This document shows positions 29,201 through 37,541 of a stretch of 64,000 nucleotides of DNA, one piece after another. The stretch's first letter is position 1. Each line of letters starts with the position of its first letter. Below the pieces are notes generated by a model. The model had not been told where the DNA came from, made no database searches, and saw only the letters and a program-made list of their open reading frames with translations. Source of the DNA: Kitasatospora xanthocidica (GTDB lineage Bacteria > Actinomycetota > Actinomycetes > Streptomycetales > Streptomycetaceae); NCBI RefSeq assembly GCF_014656195.1, contig NZ_BNBY01000007.1, positions 234,517-298,516 on the forward strand, read 5' to 3'. The translations under genes and the position numbers were made by a program.

Positions 29201-30599
29201 CAAGGGCACGAACGTCCCCACCGTCTGGGGCCGGGCCAAGGGTGACGGAACCGTCCACGCCTACCAGTTGCTCAAGGGCGGCGCCCCGGGGACCTTCGAC
29301 GCCTCCGGCTTCTCGGTGCCCACCAAGGGCTGGCTGGCCAACGGCGTCGACGCCAGGCTCTACCCGAAGGTCGGCTCCAACGGCGACGTCACCGGTGACG
29401 GTGTGCCCGACCTCTGGGCCGTCGACACCACCAATCAGCTGGTCGCCTGGGCCGGTGTCGGCGCCAAGGCGCCCGACGCCAACAGCGGCGCGACGGTGAC
29501 CGGCCTGGAGAAGAGCCCGGTCGCGCTCGGCAACCTCAACCACCCGGTCGGCAACTGGCTGGCGGCGCCCGACGGCGGCGACACCGTCGGCGACGGCCAG
29601 AAGCGTGCCAACGGTACGGCCTCCGGCGTCAGTTGGGTCGGGGACGCGGTGGACGGCCGCGCGGTCACCGTGGGCGCCTTCAGCCCCGGTGCGGGCTCGA
29701 ACATCACCATGTCGGGCCCGGTGGTCGACACCCGGAAGAGCTTCACGCTCTCCACCTGGGCCAAGGCGGGTCCGGGCGGTGGCGTGGTCGCCAGCCAGGG
29801 GACCGTCCACGGGAGCAACTTCCTGCTCTACACGGACGGCCCTGGACGGAACTGGAACTTCGCCCTGGCGTACGCGGACGACGACAACTGGTCGTACCAC
29901 TACACGGAGATCGTGAACGCCGCCGCCCAGACCCGGCTGGGCGTCTGGACCCGGCTGACCGCCTCCTACAACGCGGACACCGGCCTGATGGCGCTGTACG
30001 TGGACGGCGTGCTCGCGGGCACCAGGGTCCACTGGGCGAGCAGCAGCCCGCCGTCCTCGGGGCCGTTCGCACTCGGCCGCTACAAGTACCAGTCCAAGCA
30101 GAGCGCGAGCTTCGACGGCAGCATCAGCAGCACCGCCGTCTACCCGTTCGCGGTGGCGCCCGCCGCTCCGGGCGCCACCGGCGTCGTCCGCTCGGCCGTC
30201 AACGGCGACATGTGCGTCGACGACGCCGGCGCGGGTACCGCCAACGGCACCGCGATCCAGCTCTACGGCTGCCACGGGAACCCGTCGCAGCAGGTGTCGC
30301 TCGGCAACGACGGCACCCTGCGCGTGCTGGGCGGGTGCATCGCCCCGGTGAACGCCGGCACCGGCAACGGCACGCCGCTGGAGTACCGCACCTGCGACGG
30401 CACGGCGGCGCAGAAGTGGGTGCCGCTCGCGAACAACGCGCTGTACCACCCGGCTTCCGGCCGCTGCCTGACCCTGCCGCAGTGGCAGGCGGTCAACGGC
30501 GCGCGGCTGGACCTGTGGGACTGCGCGTACGAGGCGAACCAGCAGTGGAGCGTCCCGACCCTGCGGACGGCTGTGCTGCCCGCTCCGCCGCGCTCCTGA
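26238..30599 (+). CDS. Giant secreted DNRLRE/FG-GAP/LamG/ricin-lectin protein
   Basis: 1453 residues from ATG 26238. A signal peptide occupies about 1-46, ending in GIAAAAPA. The next 560 residues resemble the DNRLRE-type beta-rich region common in actinobacterial surface proteins. FG-GAP/VCBS-like calcium loops are at about 791 (GDIDGDRKGDVLLPDGTG) and 1048 (GDVTGDGVPDLWAVD). A LamG-like jellyroll lies at about 1164-1308 (KSFTLSTWAKAG, WTRLTASYNADTGLMALYVD). A C-terminal ricin-B-like lectin lies at about 1314-1446 with QxW-type motifs (QQVSLG, QKWVPL, QQWSVP). It is probably a secreted carbohydrate-binding adhesin. It is divergent from the RHS toxin, and similar pairs recur in Streptomyces, which suggests a helper or receptor-binding role. 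Function is inferred. Confidence 0.8.
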   Translation: MSRSKPPFPPTPGRGTRSRTFGAALLPLACTAVLSLGAGLLAVPGIAAAAPADRGHGPADTSWPAHPAPPAKGQPGGRSAQTEVIRTAQAKAKSTGKPVVVDSLTTGSSRTTANPDGTVSSESSPVAERVKNADGTWRAVDATLRANADGTVTPTAVPSALTFSGGGSGPLATMATADGRKLSIKAPFDLPKPELAGSSALYRSVLPDVDLEVSATAAGGWRQILIVRTVQAAADPKIKKLHLDTTTDGLTVKADANGNLTAEDATGKARFTAPAPVMWDSTPAGSQSKATAAPPADGAPVPAGSDSKAPGPGARTAPITTTVTGSGIDLVPDPSALGQGTGPWYIDPGWNPTADNGTQAWAQVQSAYPTTPEYNGTQYGQDKPGAGYCGYIDTRNRCEREGKERAYFQVGLDPVFWDSAVLSAKLYATVAESSSPSTPTPMGLYSTGSGNNNPINQWTRWEAQPCPELSNCAKVGLNWIQGAGGKEFDVLTQMTQAASEHWGGWTFMFAPDDETNKYYHQRFANSPHIVVTYDFAPNIGSPATSPTPGFARDATYNACQTPGTGNPWDNPGWVGINTDINLSVDTWSRTGEQLWTTFKIWDDDNGGSSAVYSTDWGASSGRKNVSVGPLIDGHQYGWYAVTDDGTLHSENSPMCFLRIDRTPPTARVTSTDFPESGTLGGHPKLVGQEGVFTLTGADPAPATGGRSSGLACARWTTDPVQAAATGWNCTDGGNIVKMNGDGSVQLTYTPWHWGTNFLYLQTQDNAGNMSQPVAYTYFVPSNPAAGDPVMGDIDGDRKGDVLLPDGTGSLRLVGANADPYAAPNTKPASAPGAADNQDWSTAQITHRGSFSDRNVDDLVAHAPGSPFLSLYPNDDIAGHLDGQAATTLAKSRFCILPDGTPIDCAANGNGSDWSGVTQIAAFGSPYGDTPDKAGTTLAGLPRSSLLFVEKSRLWLNLSDNVKHLDGPAILLSQDQSWDSYDLITPGPTKGTNVPTVWGRAKGDGTVHAYQLLKGGAPGTFDASGFSVPTKGWLANGVDARLYPKVGSNGDVTGDGVPDLWAVDTTNQLVAWAGVGAKAPDANSGATVTGLEKSPVALGNLNHPVGNWLAAPDGGDTVGDGQKRANGTASGVSWVGDAVDGRAVTVGAFSPGAGSNITMSGPVVDTRKSFTLSTWAKAGPGGGVVASQGTVHGSNFLLYTDGPGRNWNFALAYADDDNWSYHYTEIVNAAAQTRLGVWTRLTASYNADTGLMALYVDGVLAGTRVHWASSSPPSSGPFALGRYKYQSKQSASFDGSISSTAVYPFAVAPAAPGATGVVRSAVNGDMCVDDAGAGTANGTAIQLYGCHGNPSQQVSLGNDGTLRVLGGCIAPVNAGTGNGTPLEYRTCDGTAAQKWVPLANNALYHPASGRCLTLPQWQAVNGARLDLWDCAYEANQQWSVPTLRTAVLPAPPRS

Positions 30600-30625
30600 C
30601 GTCCATGTCCTGAGCTGGGAGTCGA

Positions 30626-30660
30626 GGGCCCGCTCCGCTGATCGGCGGAGCGGGCCCTTT
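30626..30660 (+). terminator. Hairpin terminator with T-tract
   Basis: A perfect 13-bp stem (GGGCCCGCTCCGC with its complement), a 6-nt loop and a trailing TTT, 26 nt after the stop of the lectin-like gene. Confidence 0.9.
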
Positions 30661-30870
30661 CGCGTCGTCAGAGGAGGTCAGGCGGACTGTCGGAGGAGGT
30701 CAGGAGGGGATTCGGGGGAGGTTCGGGGAAGGGCCGGGGAGGGGTTCGCGGAGCGGTCGAGGAGGGGATGAATCGGGGCAAGGACGGCATAGCCGTCGAC
30801 GACGTTGACACCGGGTTGGGTAGCTGGTGGGGTGGCGGCGATGTGGTTCCGGCCTGGCGAGGAGGCTCCT

Positions 30871-33800
30871 GTGCAATCCCGAGTGTCCGTCGCGGCCGGG
30901 CGGCGGTTGCGGTCGCAGTTGGAGCAGAGTCCGGCGTTGCGGGAGGTGCTGCAGCACCCCGCGGCGCTGGTCGCGCGGCGGGCGACGGCGCGGACGTGCC
31001 GTCAGCTGGCGCCCCGGACGGCGGACCGGCTGATCGCCGATCTCAAGGGGACGGAACCGCTGTTGGCGTCGGTGCGGGCGGAGCGGGCCTCGGGCCGGCC
31101 CGGGCGGCGGGCGATGCAGATCGCGGCCGGGGTCGCGGCGGCGGCCGTGTTCGGCGGGCTGCTGGCCGGGCCGCTGCCGACGGCGTACGCGGCGGCGCCC
31201 GGGCCCGACGTGGTGAGCACCGCGCCGCAGACGCCGCTGGGGAGCGTGACCGACCCCCGGGTGTTCCCGCGGCCGCAGGAGCAGACCGTGGCGGGCAAGC
31301 CGGTCGTGGTGCCCGCCGAGGTGGCGCTGGTGGCCTCGCCCAAGGCGGACATCGGCGCGGTACTGGCCGTCCGTGAGGTGCTGGCCGTCGCCGGGGCCAC
31401 CGAGGTGTCGCCGCAGGCCGACGGCGGGACGCCGGCGGCCGGCTCGCTGGTGGTGTACGTCGGCGGCCCGTCCGAGGGCGCCGACGGCGAGGTGGACCGG
31501 GTGCTGCGGCAGCTGGCCGCCGCGGCCGGCGGCAAGGACGGCAGCGCGCCGTCGACCGCGAACCTGCCGACCGGCGGCTACGTGCTGTCGGCCGGTCAGC
31601 TGCCCGCCCAGGGCGGCGGCACCTACGGCGCCGTGGTGCTGGCCGGCGCGGACACCACCGGCACCTTCTACGCCGCGCAGAGCCTGCGTCAGCTGCTCGC
31701 CGCCGTACCCGTCGGGCAGGGGCAGGCGGCCGGCGCGAACGGCCTCGGCCTGCCCGGGATCACCCTGCGGGACTGGCCGACCGGCGCGCCGGTGCGCGGC
31801 ACCGCCGAGGCGTTCTACGGCACCCCGTGGACCGCGCAGCAGCGGCTGGAGCAGGTCGACTTCCTCGGCCGCTCCAAGCAGAACTTCTACCTCTACGCCC
31901 CCGGTGACGACCCGTACCGGCTCTCCCGCTGGCGCAACGCCTACCCGGCCGCGCAAGCCGACGAGCTGCGCGAACTCGCCGACCGGGCCCGGCGCAACCA
32001 CGTCACCCTCGGCTACGCGATCGACCCGGGGCAGTCCCTCTGCTTCAGCTCCGGCAAGGACACCGACGCGCTGGTCGCCAAGCTGGACGGGCTGCGCAAG
32101 CTCGGCTTCACCGCCTTCCAGCTGCAGTTCCTCGACGTCAGCTACGACGAGTGGCACTGCGACGACGACCGCGACGAGTACGGCACCGGCCCGGCCGCGG
32201 CCGCCAAGGCGCAGGCCGCGCTGGTGAAGAAGGTGCAGGACCGGCTGATCGCCAGGAACCCGGGCCTGGCCCCGCTGTCCGTCGTCCCCACCGAGTACCA
32301 CCAGCAGGGCGCCACCCCGTACCGCAAGGCGCTGGCCGCGGCGCTGCCGCAGGGCGTACAGGTGGCCTGGAGCGGGGTCGGCGTGATCCCGGAGAAGATC
32401 ACCACCGCCCAGGCCTCCGACACCGCCGACCTGTACGGGCACCCGCTGGTCACCATGGACAACTACCCGGTCAACGACGCCACCCCGGACCGGCTCTTCC
32501 TCGGCGCCTACACCGGGCGCGACCCGGGCGTGGCCACCCGCTCCGCGGTGATGCTGACCGGCGCCATGCAGCAGCCGGTGGCCTCCCGGATAGCGATCGC
32601 CACGGCCGGCGACTTCGCCTGGAACCCGACCGGCTACAAGCCCGACGAGTCCTGGCAGGCCGCCGTCCGCTCGCTCGCCGGGCCGACCGGCGCCGCCGCG
32701 ACACCCGCCGGGACCGCCCTGCCCGCCGTCACCGCGCTGGCCGGCAACAGCACCTCCTCACCGCTGTCCAAGCAGGAGTCCGGCTACCTGACCCCGCTGC
32801 TCGACCGCTTCTGGGCCGCCGCCGAACCCACCTCCGGCACCGCCCCCGACCTCACCAGGCTGATAGAGGCCGCCGCGCCGCTGCGCGACGCCTTCGCCGC
32901 GATGGCCACCGCCCAGCAGACCCTCGCCGGCACCCCGGCCACCGCCCAGCTGGCCGGCGAGGCCGCGCCCTGGCTCGGCCCGCTGCGCGACTACGGGCTC
33001 GCCGGGCAGGCCGCGCTGAACATGCTGCTGGCCCAGCACGGCGGCGACGGCGCGGCCGCCTGGAAGGCCCGGGTGGAGCTCAACCGGCTGCGCGAGCAGC
33101 TCGACCGGGCCCCGGCCACCATCGGCGCCGGCGTGCTCGGCCCGTTCCTGGAGCGCGCCGTCCGCGCCGCCGACAACTGGGCCGGCGTGGTCAGCGGCGG
33201 CGTCACCGCGACCACCACCATGGGCACCGCGCAGGACCACCTGCCCGCGCTGATGACCGACGGCGTGGCCGACACCTTCTACTGGAGCTCCGCTCCCCCG
33301 CAGCCCGGCGACGCGGTCGGCCTCGACCTCGGCGCCGGCCGCCCGGTCAGCGGCGTCACCGTCCTGATGGGCGGCTGGGGCAACGGCGCGGACGCCCGCA
33401 CCGCCGTGGACGACTACATCCGCGACGGCGTGCTCGAGTACTCCACCGGCGAAGGCGGCTGGAAGCAGCTCGCCGTGGTCAGGAACCAGAAGACGGTCAG
33501 CGCCCAGCTCCCGCCCGGCACCGTCGTCCGGGCCGTACGGCTGCGGGCCACCTCGGCGCAGAAGACCGCCGTCGCCGTCCGCGAGTTCACCGTCACCGCC
33601 CCGGACGAGGCCCCGACCAGCGTCACCGGCGGGCCGGACGCGCTGCCCGGCTCCTCCGCCGCCGCCGTCCTCGACGGCAACCCGGACACCGCGTACCGGG
33701 CCGCCAAGGCGCCCACCGCGCAGGACGAGCCGCTGACCGTCGAGCTCGGCACCGCCCGCCCGCTGGACCGGCTCACCGTACTGACCGACCCGGGCGTGCG

Positions 33801-34827
33801 CGCCACCGCCACCGTCGCGGTGCGGCGCGCCGACGGCACCTGGACGGACATCGGCACCGTGCAGCCCGGCTACAACGAGCTGCCGGCCGGCGGCCAGATC
33901 GCCGACGCGTTCCGGATGACCTGGAAGCCCGGCGGCGACCCGCCGGTCGTCAACCAGGTCATCCCCTGGTACGCGGACGCCCCGGCGGCCCGGCTGAGCC
34001 TGTCCGACCCCGCCCTGGACGTGGTCACCGGCGCGGCCGCCCCCGCCCAGACCCGGGCCACCGTGGAGGCCGGCCGCCCCGAGGGCACCACCGGCGAGCT
34101 GCGCACCGAGGTGCCGGCCGCCGCCAAGGGCCTCACCGCGACCCCGTCCGGCCCGGTCACCGTGCCGCGCGGCGGCCGGGTCGGGGTGCCGCTGCAGGTC
34201 AGCGCCGCACCGGACACGCCGTCCGGGACGTACCAGGTGCCGGTGCAGTTCGTGGCCGGGACGACCACCGTCCGGCAGGTGCTCCAGGTGCACGTGGTGC
34301 CGCCGACCGGCGGTGCGGACCTGGCGCTCGCCGCCAAGGCCACCTCCTCGGGCGACGAGACGGCGAACTACCCGGCCTCGGCCGTCACCGACGGCGACCC
34401 GAAGAGCCGCTGGTCCTCGCCGGCCAAGGACGACGCGTGGGTGCGGCTGGAGCTGCCGCAGGCGACCCGGCTGGGCGCGGCGGTCCTGCACTGGCAGGCC
34501 GCGTACGCCAGCTCGTACCGGATCCAGGTCTCGGCGGACGGGAACTCCTGGACCGACGCGGCGACCGTGGACAACGGCAAGGGCGGCGACGAGACGGTGC
34601 GCTTCGACGCGCCGGGGGTCCGCTTCGTCCGGGTCCAGGGCGTGGCGCGGGCCACCAAGTACGGCTACTCGCTGTGGGGGGTCGAGCTCTACGCGGTGAC
34701 CCCGCCGGCCCAGCCCCAGCCCCCGGCCGGGCAGCCCGCCCAGCCCGGCCAGCCCGCGCAGCCCGCACAGCCGGGCGGGGCACCGGGCACCTCCACGGCT
34801 CCCCCGGCGGCGCCGCCGAAGCCGTGA
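30871..34827 (+). CDS. Secreted GH84-like beta-N-acetylglucosaminidase with discoidin domain
   Basis: 1318 residues. GTG 30871 has AGGAGG five bases upstream. About 80 basic residues precede the hydrophobic signal segment (MQIAAGVAAAAVFGGLLAGP), and codon bias shows they are coding. A GH20b-like domain (about 140-300) and a GH84 catalytic barrel (about 310-600, with GTAEAFYGTPWTAQQRLEQV) follow, then a helical region, further beta domains, an F5/8 discoidin domain (about 1145-1280) and a Pro/Gln tail. GH84 enzymes hydrolyse terminal GlcNAc from glycans or glycoproteins. The position of the Asp pair reads Leu421-Asp422 (FLDVSYDEWHC), so one catalytic carboxylate appears to be replaced. The family is clear; activity is uncertain. 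Confidence 0.85.
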   Translation: MQSRVSVAAGRRLRSQLEQSPALREVLQHPAALVARRATARTCRQLAPRTADRLIADLKGTEPLLASVRAERASGRPGRRAMQIAAGVAAAAVFGGLLAGPLPTAYAAAPGPDVVSTAPQTPLGSVTDPRVFPRPQEQTVAGKPVVVPAEVALVASPKADIGAVLAVREVLAVAGATEVSPQADGGTPAAGSLVVYVGGPSEGADGEVDRVLRQLAAAAGGKDGSAPSTANLPTGGYVLSAGQLPAQGGGTYGAVVLAGADTTGTFYAAQSLRQLLAAVPVGQGQAAGANGLGLPGITLRDWPTGAPVRGTAEAFYGTPWTAQQRLEQVDFLGRSKQNFYLYAPGDDPYRLSRWRNAYPAAQADELRELADRARRNHVTLGYAIDPGQSLCFSSGKDTDALVAKLDGLRKLGFTAFQLQFLDVSYDEWHCDDDRDEYGTGPAAAAKAQAALVKKVQDRLIARNPGLAPLSVVPTEYHQQGATPYRKALAAALPQGVQVAWSGVGVIPEKITTAQASDTADLYGHPLVTMDNYPVNDATPDRLFLGAYTGRDPGVATRSAVMLTGAMQQPVASRIAIATAGDFAWNPTGYKPDESWQAAVRSLAGPTGAAATPAGTALPAVTALAGNSTSSPLSKQESGYLTPLLDRFWAAAEPTSGTAPDLTRLIEAAAPLRDAFAAMATAQQTLAGTPATAQLAGEAAPWLGPLRDYGLAGQAALNMLLAQHGGDGAAAWKARVELNRLREQLDRAPATIGAGVLGPFLERAVRAADNWAGVVSGGVTATTTMGTAQDHLPALMTDGVADTFYWSSAPPQPGDAVGLDLGAGRPVSGVTVLMGGWGNGADARTAVDDYIRDGVLEYSTGEGGWKQLAVVRNQKTVSAQLPPGTVVRAVRLRATSAQKTAVAVREFTVTAPDEAPTSVTGGPDALPGSSAAAVLDGNPDTAYRAAKAPTAQDEPLTVELGTARPLDRLTVLTDPGVRATATVAVRRADGTWTDIGTVQPGYNELPAGGQIADAFRMTWKPGGDPPVVNQVIPWYADAPAARLSLSDPALDVVTGAAAPAQTRATVEAGRPEGTTGELRTEVPAAAKGLTATPSGPVTVPRGGRVGVPLQVSAAPDTPSGTYQVPVQFVAGTTTVRQVLQVHVVPPTGGADLALAAKATSSGDETANYPASAVTDGDPKSRWSSPAKDDAWVRLELPQATRLGAAVLHWQAAYASSYRIQVSADGNSWTDAATVDNGKGGDETVRFDAPGVRFVRVQGVARATKYGYSLWGVELYAVTPPAQPQPPAGQPAQPGQPAQPAQPGGAPGTSTAPPAAPPKP

Positions 34828-34877
34828 CCGGGGCGGGTAGCGGGTAGCGGGTAGCGGCAACCGTACGCGGAGCCCGG

Positions 34878-34989
34878 CGAGCCGAAGGGGCGCGCCGGTG
34901 CCGAAAGGGAGAAGCGAGGAGGCCCTGAGGAACGAGGGGCCTTGGAGCGCCGACCGTCGGCGCCGGGTTCGAGCGCCCCGGAGGCGAGC
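34878..34989. repeat. Dispersed repeat, copy B (112 bp)
   Basis: Same element as 119-230 with four substitutions, between the GH84-like gene and the HNH gene. Just before it the 7-mer GGGTAGC is repeated three times (about 34835-34855). Confidence 0.85.
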
Positions 34990-35017
34990 CGGGCCAAAAA
35001 AGGGGGGCCAAAGCGGC

Positions 35018-35055
35018 GGGCCGCCGGCTCCCCGGTGCGGGGGGCTCGGCGGCCC
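35018..35055. terminator. Bidirectional terminator between GH84-like and HNH genes
   Basis: An imperfect 15-bp stem, GGGCCGCCGGCTCCCC with GGGGCTCGGCGGCCC. On the minus strand a run of six T (34996-35001) follows, which suits the HNH gene. Confidence 0.7.
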
Positions 35056-35105
35056 ATGAGGCGCGTACCGACGGTGTGACGGGCGGGCCCTTTGTGTCGC
35101 TTCGG

Positions 35106-35750
35106 TCAGGCGGAGAGCGGTTCGGGCTGCTCGCCGCGGCGGACGGGGGCGGGGTGGGCGCTGTGCGCCCGGCCGATCGGGACCGAGTGACCGGCCTCGG
35201 TATGGTCGTGGTGCTCGTACTCGCCCCACTGCGCGGCTCGCAGCTGGTCGGCACCGCCGTACGGCTCCAGGTAGGGGCGCCAGCGCGGGTCCTTGATGCC
35301 GGTGCCGATGATCCGCCAGGCGAGGCCGCTCGGCGGTGCGGGTGGCCGTTTCATCCGCCACCCCAGTTCGGTGAGGTGGCGGTCGGCCTTGGTGTGGTTG
35401 CAGCGGCGGCAGGCTGCCACCACGTTGTCCCACCGGTGCTGGCCGCCCCGGCTTCGCGGGATGACGTGGTCGACGCTGGTGGCGGCGGCCCCGCAGTAGA
35501 CGCAACGGCCGTGGTCGCGGGCGAACAGCGCCCGGCGGGTGAGCGGGACGGGCCCGCAGAACGGGACCCGGACGAAGCGGGTCAGGCGGACGACGGACGG
35601 CGCCGGAAGGGCGCTGGTGGCGCTGTGCAGAGTGACTCCCGAGTCCTCCAGGCTGACCGCCTTGTGGTTGAGGACCAGGATGAGTGCGCGGCGCATCGAT
35701 ACGACGCCGAGTGGCTCGTAGGACGCGTTGAGGACCAGGACATGCGGCAC
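35106..35750 (-). CDS. HNH endonuclease
   Basis: 214 residues from GTG 35750, fixed by AAGGAGG upstream; a longer in-frame start is unlikely. The HNH nuclease core has paired zinc-binding cysteines (CVYCGAAATSVDHVIPRSRGG and ACRRCNHTKADR). The protein begins with a conserved VLVLNASYEPLGVVSMRRAL domain typical of stand-alone actinobacterial HNH proteins. It is expected to cleave DNA using one metal ion; its biological substrate is unknown, and the wide conservation of this protein suggests a repair or housekeeping role rather than defence. Confidence 0.9.
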   Translation of the reverse strand: MPHVLVLNASYEPLGVVSMRRALILVLNHKAVSLEDSGVTLHSATSALPAPSVVRLTRFVRVPFCGPVPLTRRALFARDHGRCVYCGAAATSVDHVIPRSRGGQHRWDNVVAACRRCNHTKADRHLTELGWRMKRPPAPPSGLAWRIIGTGIKDPRWRPYLEPYGGADQLRAAQWGEYEHHDHTEAGHSVPIGRAHSAHPAPVRRGEQPEPLSA

Positions 35751-36271
35751 GGATGCCTCCTTGGACGCCTGCGGCGCGTGGCTCGCGCCGGGACGAGCGG
35801 TTGGATCGCACAACGAGTGCGCGATCTCCCCCAGTGTCGCCTTACGCCTTTGTACGGCGCCACCACTCCTGTGTAACGGACCTGACGTGAACTCCGGGTG
35901 TGGTCTCTGTCATAACCGGTATGCCCGGGGGACGGTCGGGTTGCACCCGGGTGCCCTCCGGGTACCGTCCGGTGGCCCTCCCGGGGGACGGATCGGCCGG
36001 TCGGAGCAGTGCGGGGGCGGGGAGCGGCGGGATCCGGGGCGGGGTTCGGGGGGAGCGCACCGGAGCGTTGACGGGGCGTCCGGGCTGTTCCGTACGCCCT
36101 GCGCCGGCCTCCGCCGGCGTCCGGCGGCTTGCGGCGGCCCCGCGCGGGGCCTCGGACGATCTTCGGCGTGTCCGGCCGGGTGTCCGGTGCCGGATAGGCT
36201 AAGGCGCACGGTCCGCGGGCCGCTTGCCGGCGGTGCGGGCCCGACACGCTCCCTGCAAGGAAGGTCCGCAC
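35751..36271. promoter_or_regulatory. Divergent intergenic region (HNH / MscS)
   Basis: 521 bp without a gene. Nearest the HNH start is an interrupted palindrome at 35804-35826 (GATCGCAC-AACGA-GTGCGCGATC, two extra bases in the right arm). The stretch 35840-35920 is relatively AT-rich and probably holds the HNH promoter. 35920-36200 is a GC-rich run with no convincing start codon or motif. Confidence 0.5.
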
Positions 36272-37450
36272 GTGTTCAGCTCCGGAGCCACCGGTCTGTC
36301 CGACGCGTCCTCGACGCCCTCCGCTCCGACGCCGGCCCCCAGCCCCACCGCGCAGCTGCCGAACCTGGACCTGAGAATCCCGACCAGCGCGCAGGAGGTC
36401 TCGGACACCACCAAGCAGGCCGCGAGCTGGTTCGACACCCACTGGCAGGGCTGGCTGGCCTCGGGGCTGCGGATCGTCTTCATCGTGGTGCTGGCGCTGG
36501 TGCTGCGGGCCGTGGTGCGCAAGCTGATCTCCCAGCTGATAGGGCGTATGGCGCGCACCGCCGAGCACCAGGAGGAGAGCCGGCTGGGCGGGCTGCTGGC
36601 CAACACCGGGGTGGTGAACCCGGAGCGGCGCCAGCAGCGCTCGGAGGCGATCGGTTCGGTGCTGCGCAGCGTGGCCTCGTTCTCGATCCTGGGCACGGCG
36701 GCGCTGATGGTGCTGTCCGCGCTGGGGGTGAACCTGGCGCCGCTGCTGGCGAGCGCCGGTGTGGCCGGTGTGGCGATCGGTTTCGGCGCCCGCAACCTGG
36801 TCACGGACTTCCTCTCCGGGGTCTTCATGATCATGGAGGACCAGTACGGCGTCGGCGACGAGATCGACACCGGGGTGGCCACCGGCACGGTCCTGGAGGT
36901 CGGCCTCCGGGTGACCAAGCTGCGCGGGGCGAACGGCGAGATCTGGTACATCCGCAACGGCGAGGTGAAGCGGATCGCCAACATGAGCCAGGGCTGGTCG
37001 ACCGCCTCGGTGGACGTCCAGATCGGCTACAAGGAGGACCTGCTGCGGGCCGAGGACCTGATCCTGCAGACCGCCGAGGAGCTGGCCAAGGAGGCTCCGT
37101 ACGACGAGCTGGTCTGGGCGCCGGTGTCGATCCTGGGCGTGGAGTCCGTCGCGGCGGACTCGGTGATGGTGCGGATCGAGGCCAGGACCGCGCCGGGCAA
37201 GTCGGCGGTGGTCTCCCGGGCACTGCGGCAGCGGCTGAAGATCGCCTTCGACCGGGCCGGGATCAAGGTCAAGGAGGAGGCCCTGACGGCCGCCGGCGCG
37301 GCGGCGGCGGCGAGCGCGGCGACCGGCGTGGTGATCGCACCGGTGCCCGCCCCCGCGGCCGAGCAGGCGGCCCCCTCCGCACTCGCCGACCCGAACTCGG
37401 CCCGCTTCAAGGCCACCGAGCCGATCCCCGCCCCGAAGCCGGAACCGTAG
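36272..37450 (+). CDS. MscS-family mechanosensitive channel
   Basis: Membrane channel that opens under turgor to release solutes. 392 residues from GTG 36272, with AAGGAAGG upstream. A Pro/Ser/Ala-rich start is followed by a helix (SGLRIVFIVVLALVLRAVV) and a second membrane segment, then the pore-lining TM3 (LLASAGVAGVAIGFGARNLV) with the Gly/Ala packing pattern of MscS. The beta domain reads FSGVFMIMEDQYGVGDEI-like around the Gln-Tyr-Gly-Val-Gly-Asp turn. A poorly conserved Ala/Pro-rich C-terminal tail follows. Monocistronic in appearance, with a terminator-like structure after the stop. Confidence 0.93.
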   Translation: MFSSGATGLSDASSTPSAPTPAPSPTAQLPNLDLRIPTSAQEVSDTTKQAASWFDTHWQGWLASGLRIVFIVVLALVLRAVVRKLISQLIGRMARTAEHQEESRLGGLLANTGVVNPERRQQRSEAIGSVLRSVASFSILGTAALMVLSALGVNLAPLLASAGVAGVAIGFGARNLVTDFLSGVFMIMEDQYGVGDEIDTGVATGTVLEVGLRVTKLRGANGEIWYIRNGEVKRIANMSQGWSTASVDVQIGYKEDLLRAEDLILQTAEELAKEAPYDELVWAPVSILGVESVAADSVMVRIEARTAPGKSAVVSRALRQRLKIAFDRAGIKVKEEALTAAGAAAAASAATGVVIAPVPAPAAEQAAPSALADPNSARFKATEPIPAPKPEP

Positions 37451-37501
37451 GCCCCGCCCGTACCCCGGTGGCTCTCAGGGGCAGCCACAGAACGGGGCGG
37501 G
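37451..37501. terminator. Probable terminator between convergent MscS and TPR genes
   Basis: GCCCCGCCC and GGGGCGGGC flank an inner GTGGCT...AGCCAC hairpin. The outer arms pair imperfectly, so confidence is moderate. Confidence 0.5.
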
Positions 37502-37541
37502 CCCGCCGCCGGCGGTTGCGGGCGGCCGGGGTCCGGGTTGA

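Noticed and set aside
26241..30449. 1402-residue minus-strand frame over the lectin-like gene
   Set aside because: Antisense shadow of a gene with clear secreted domains.
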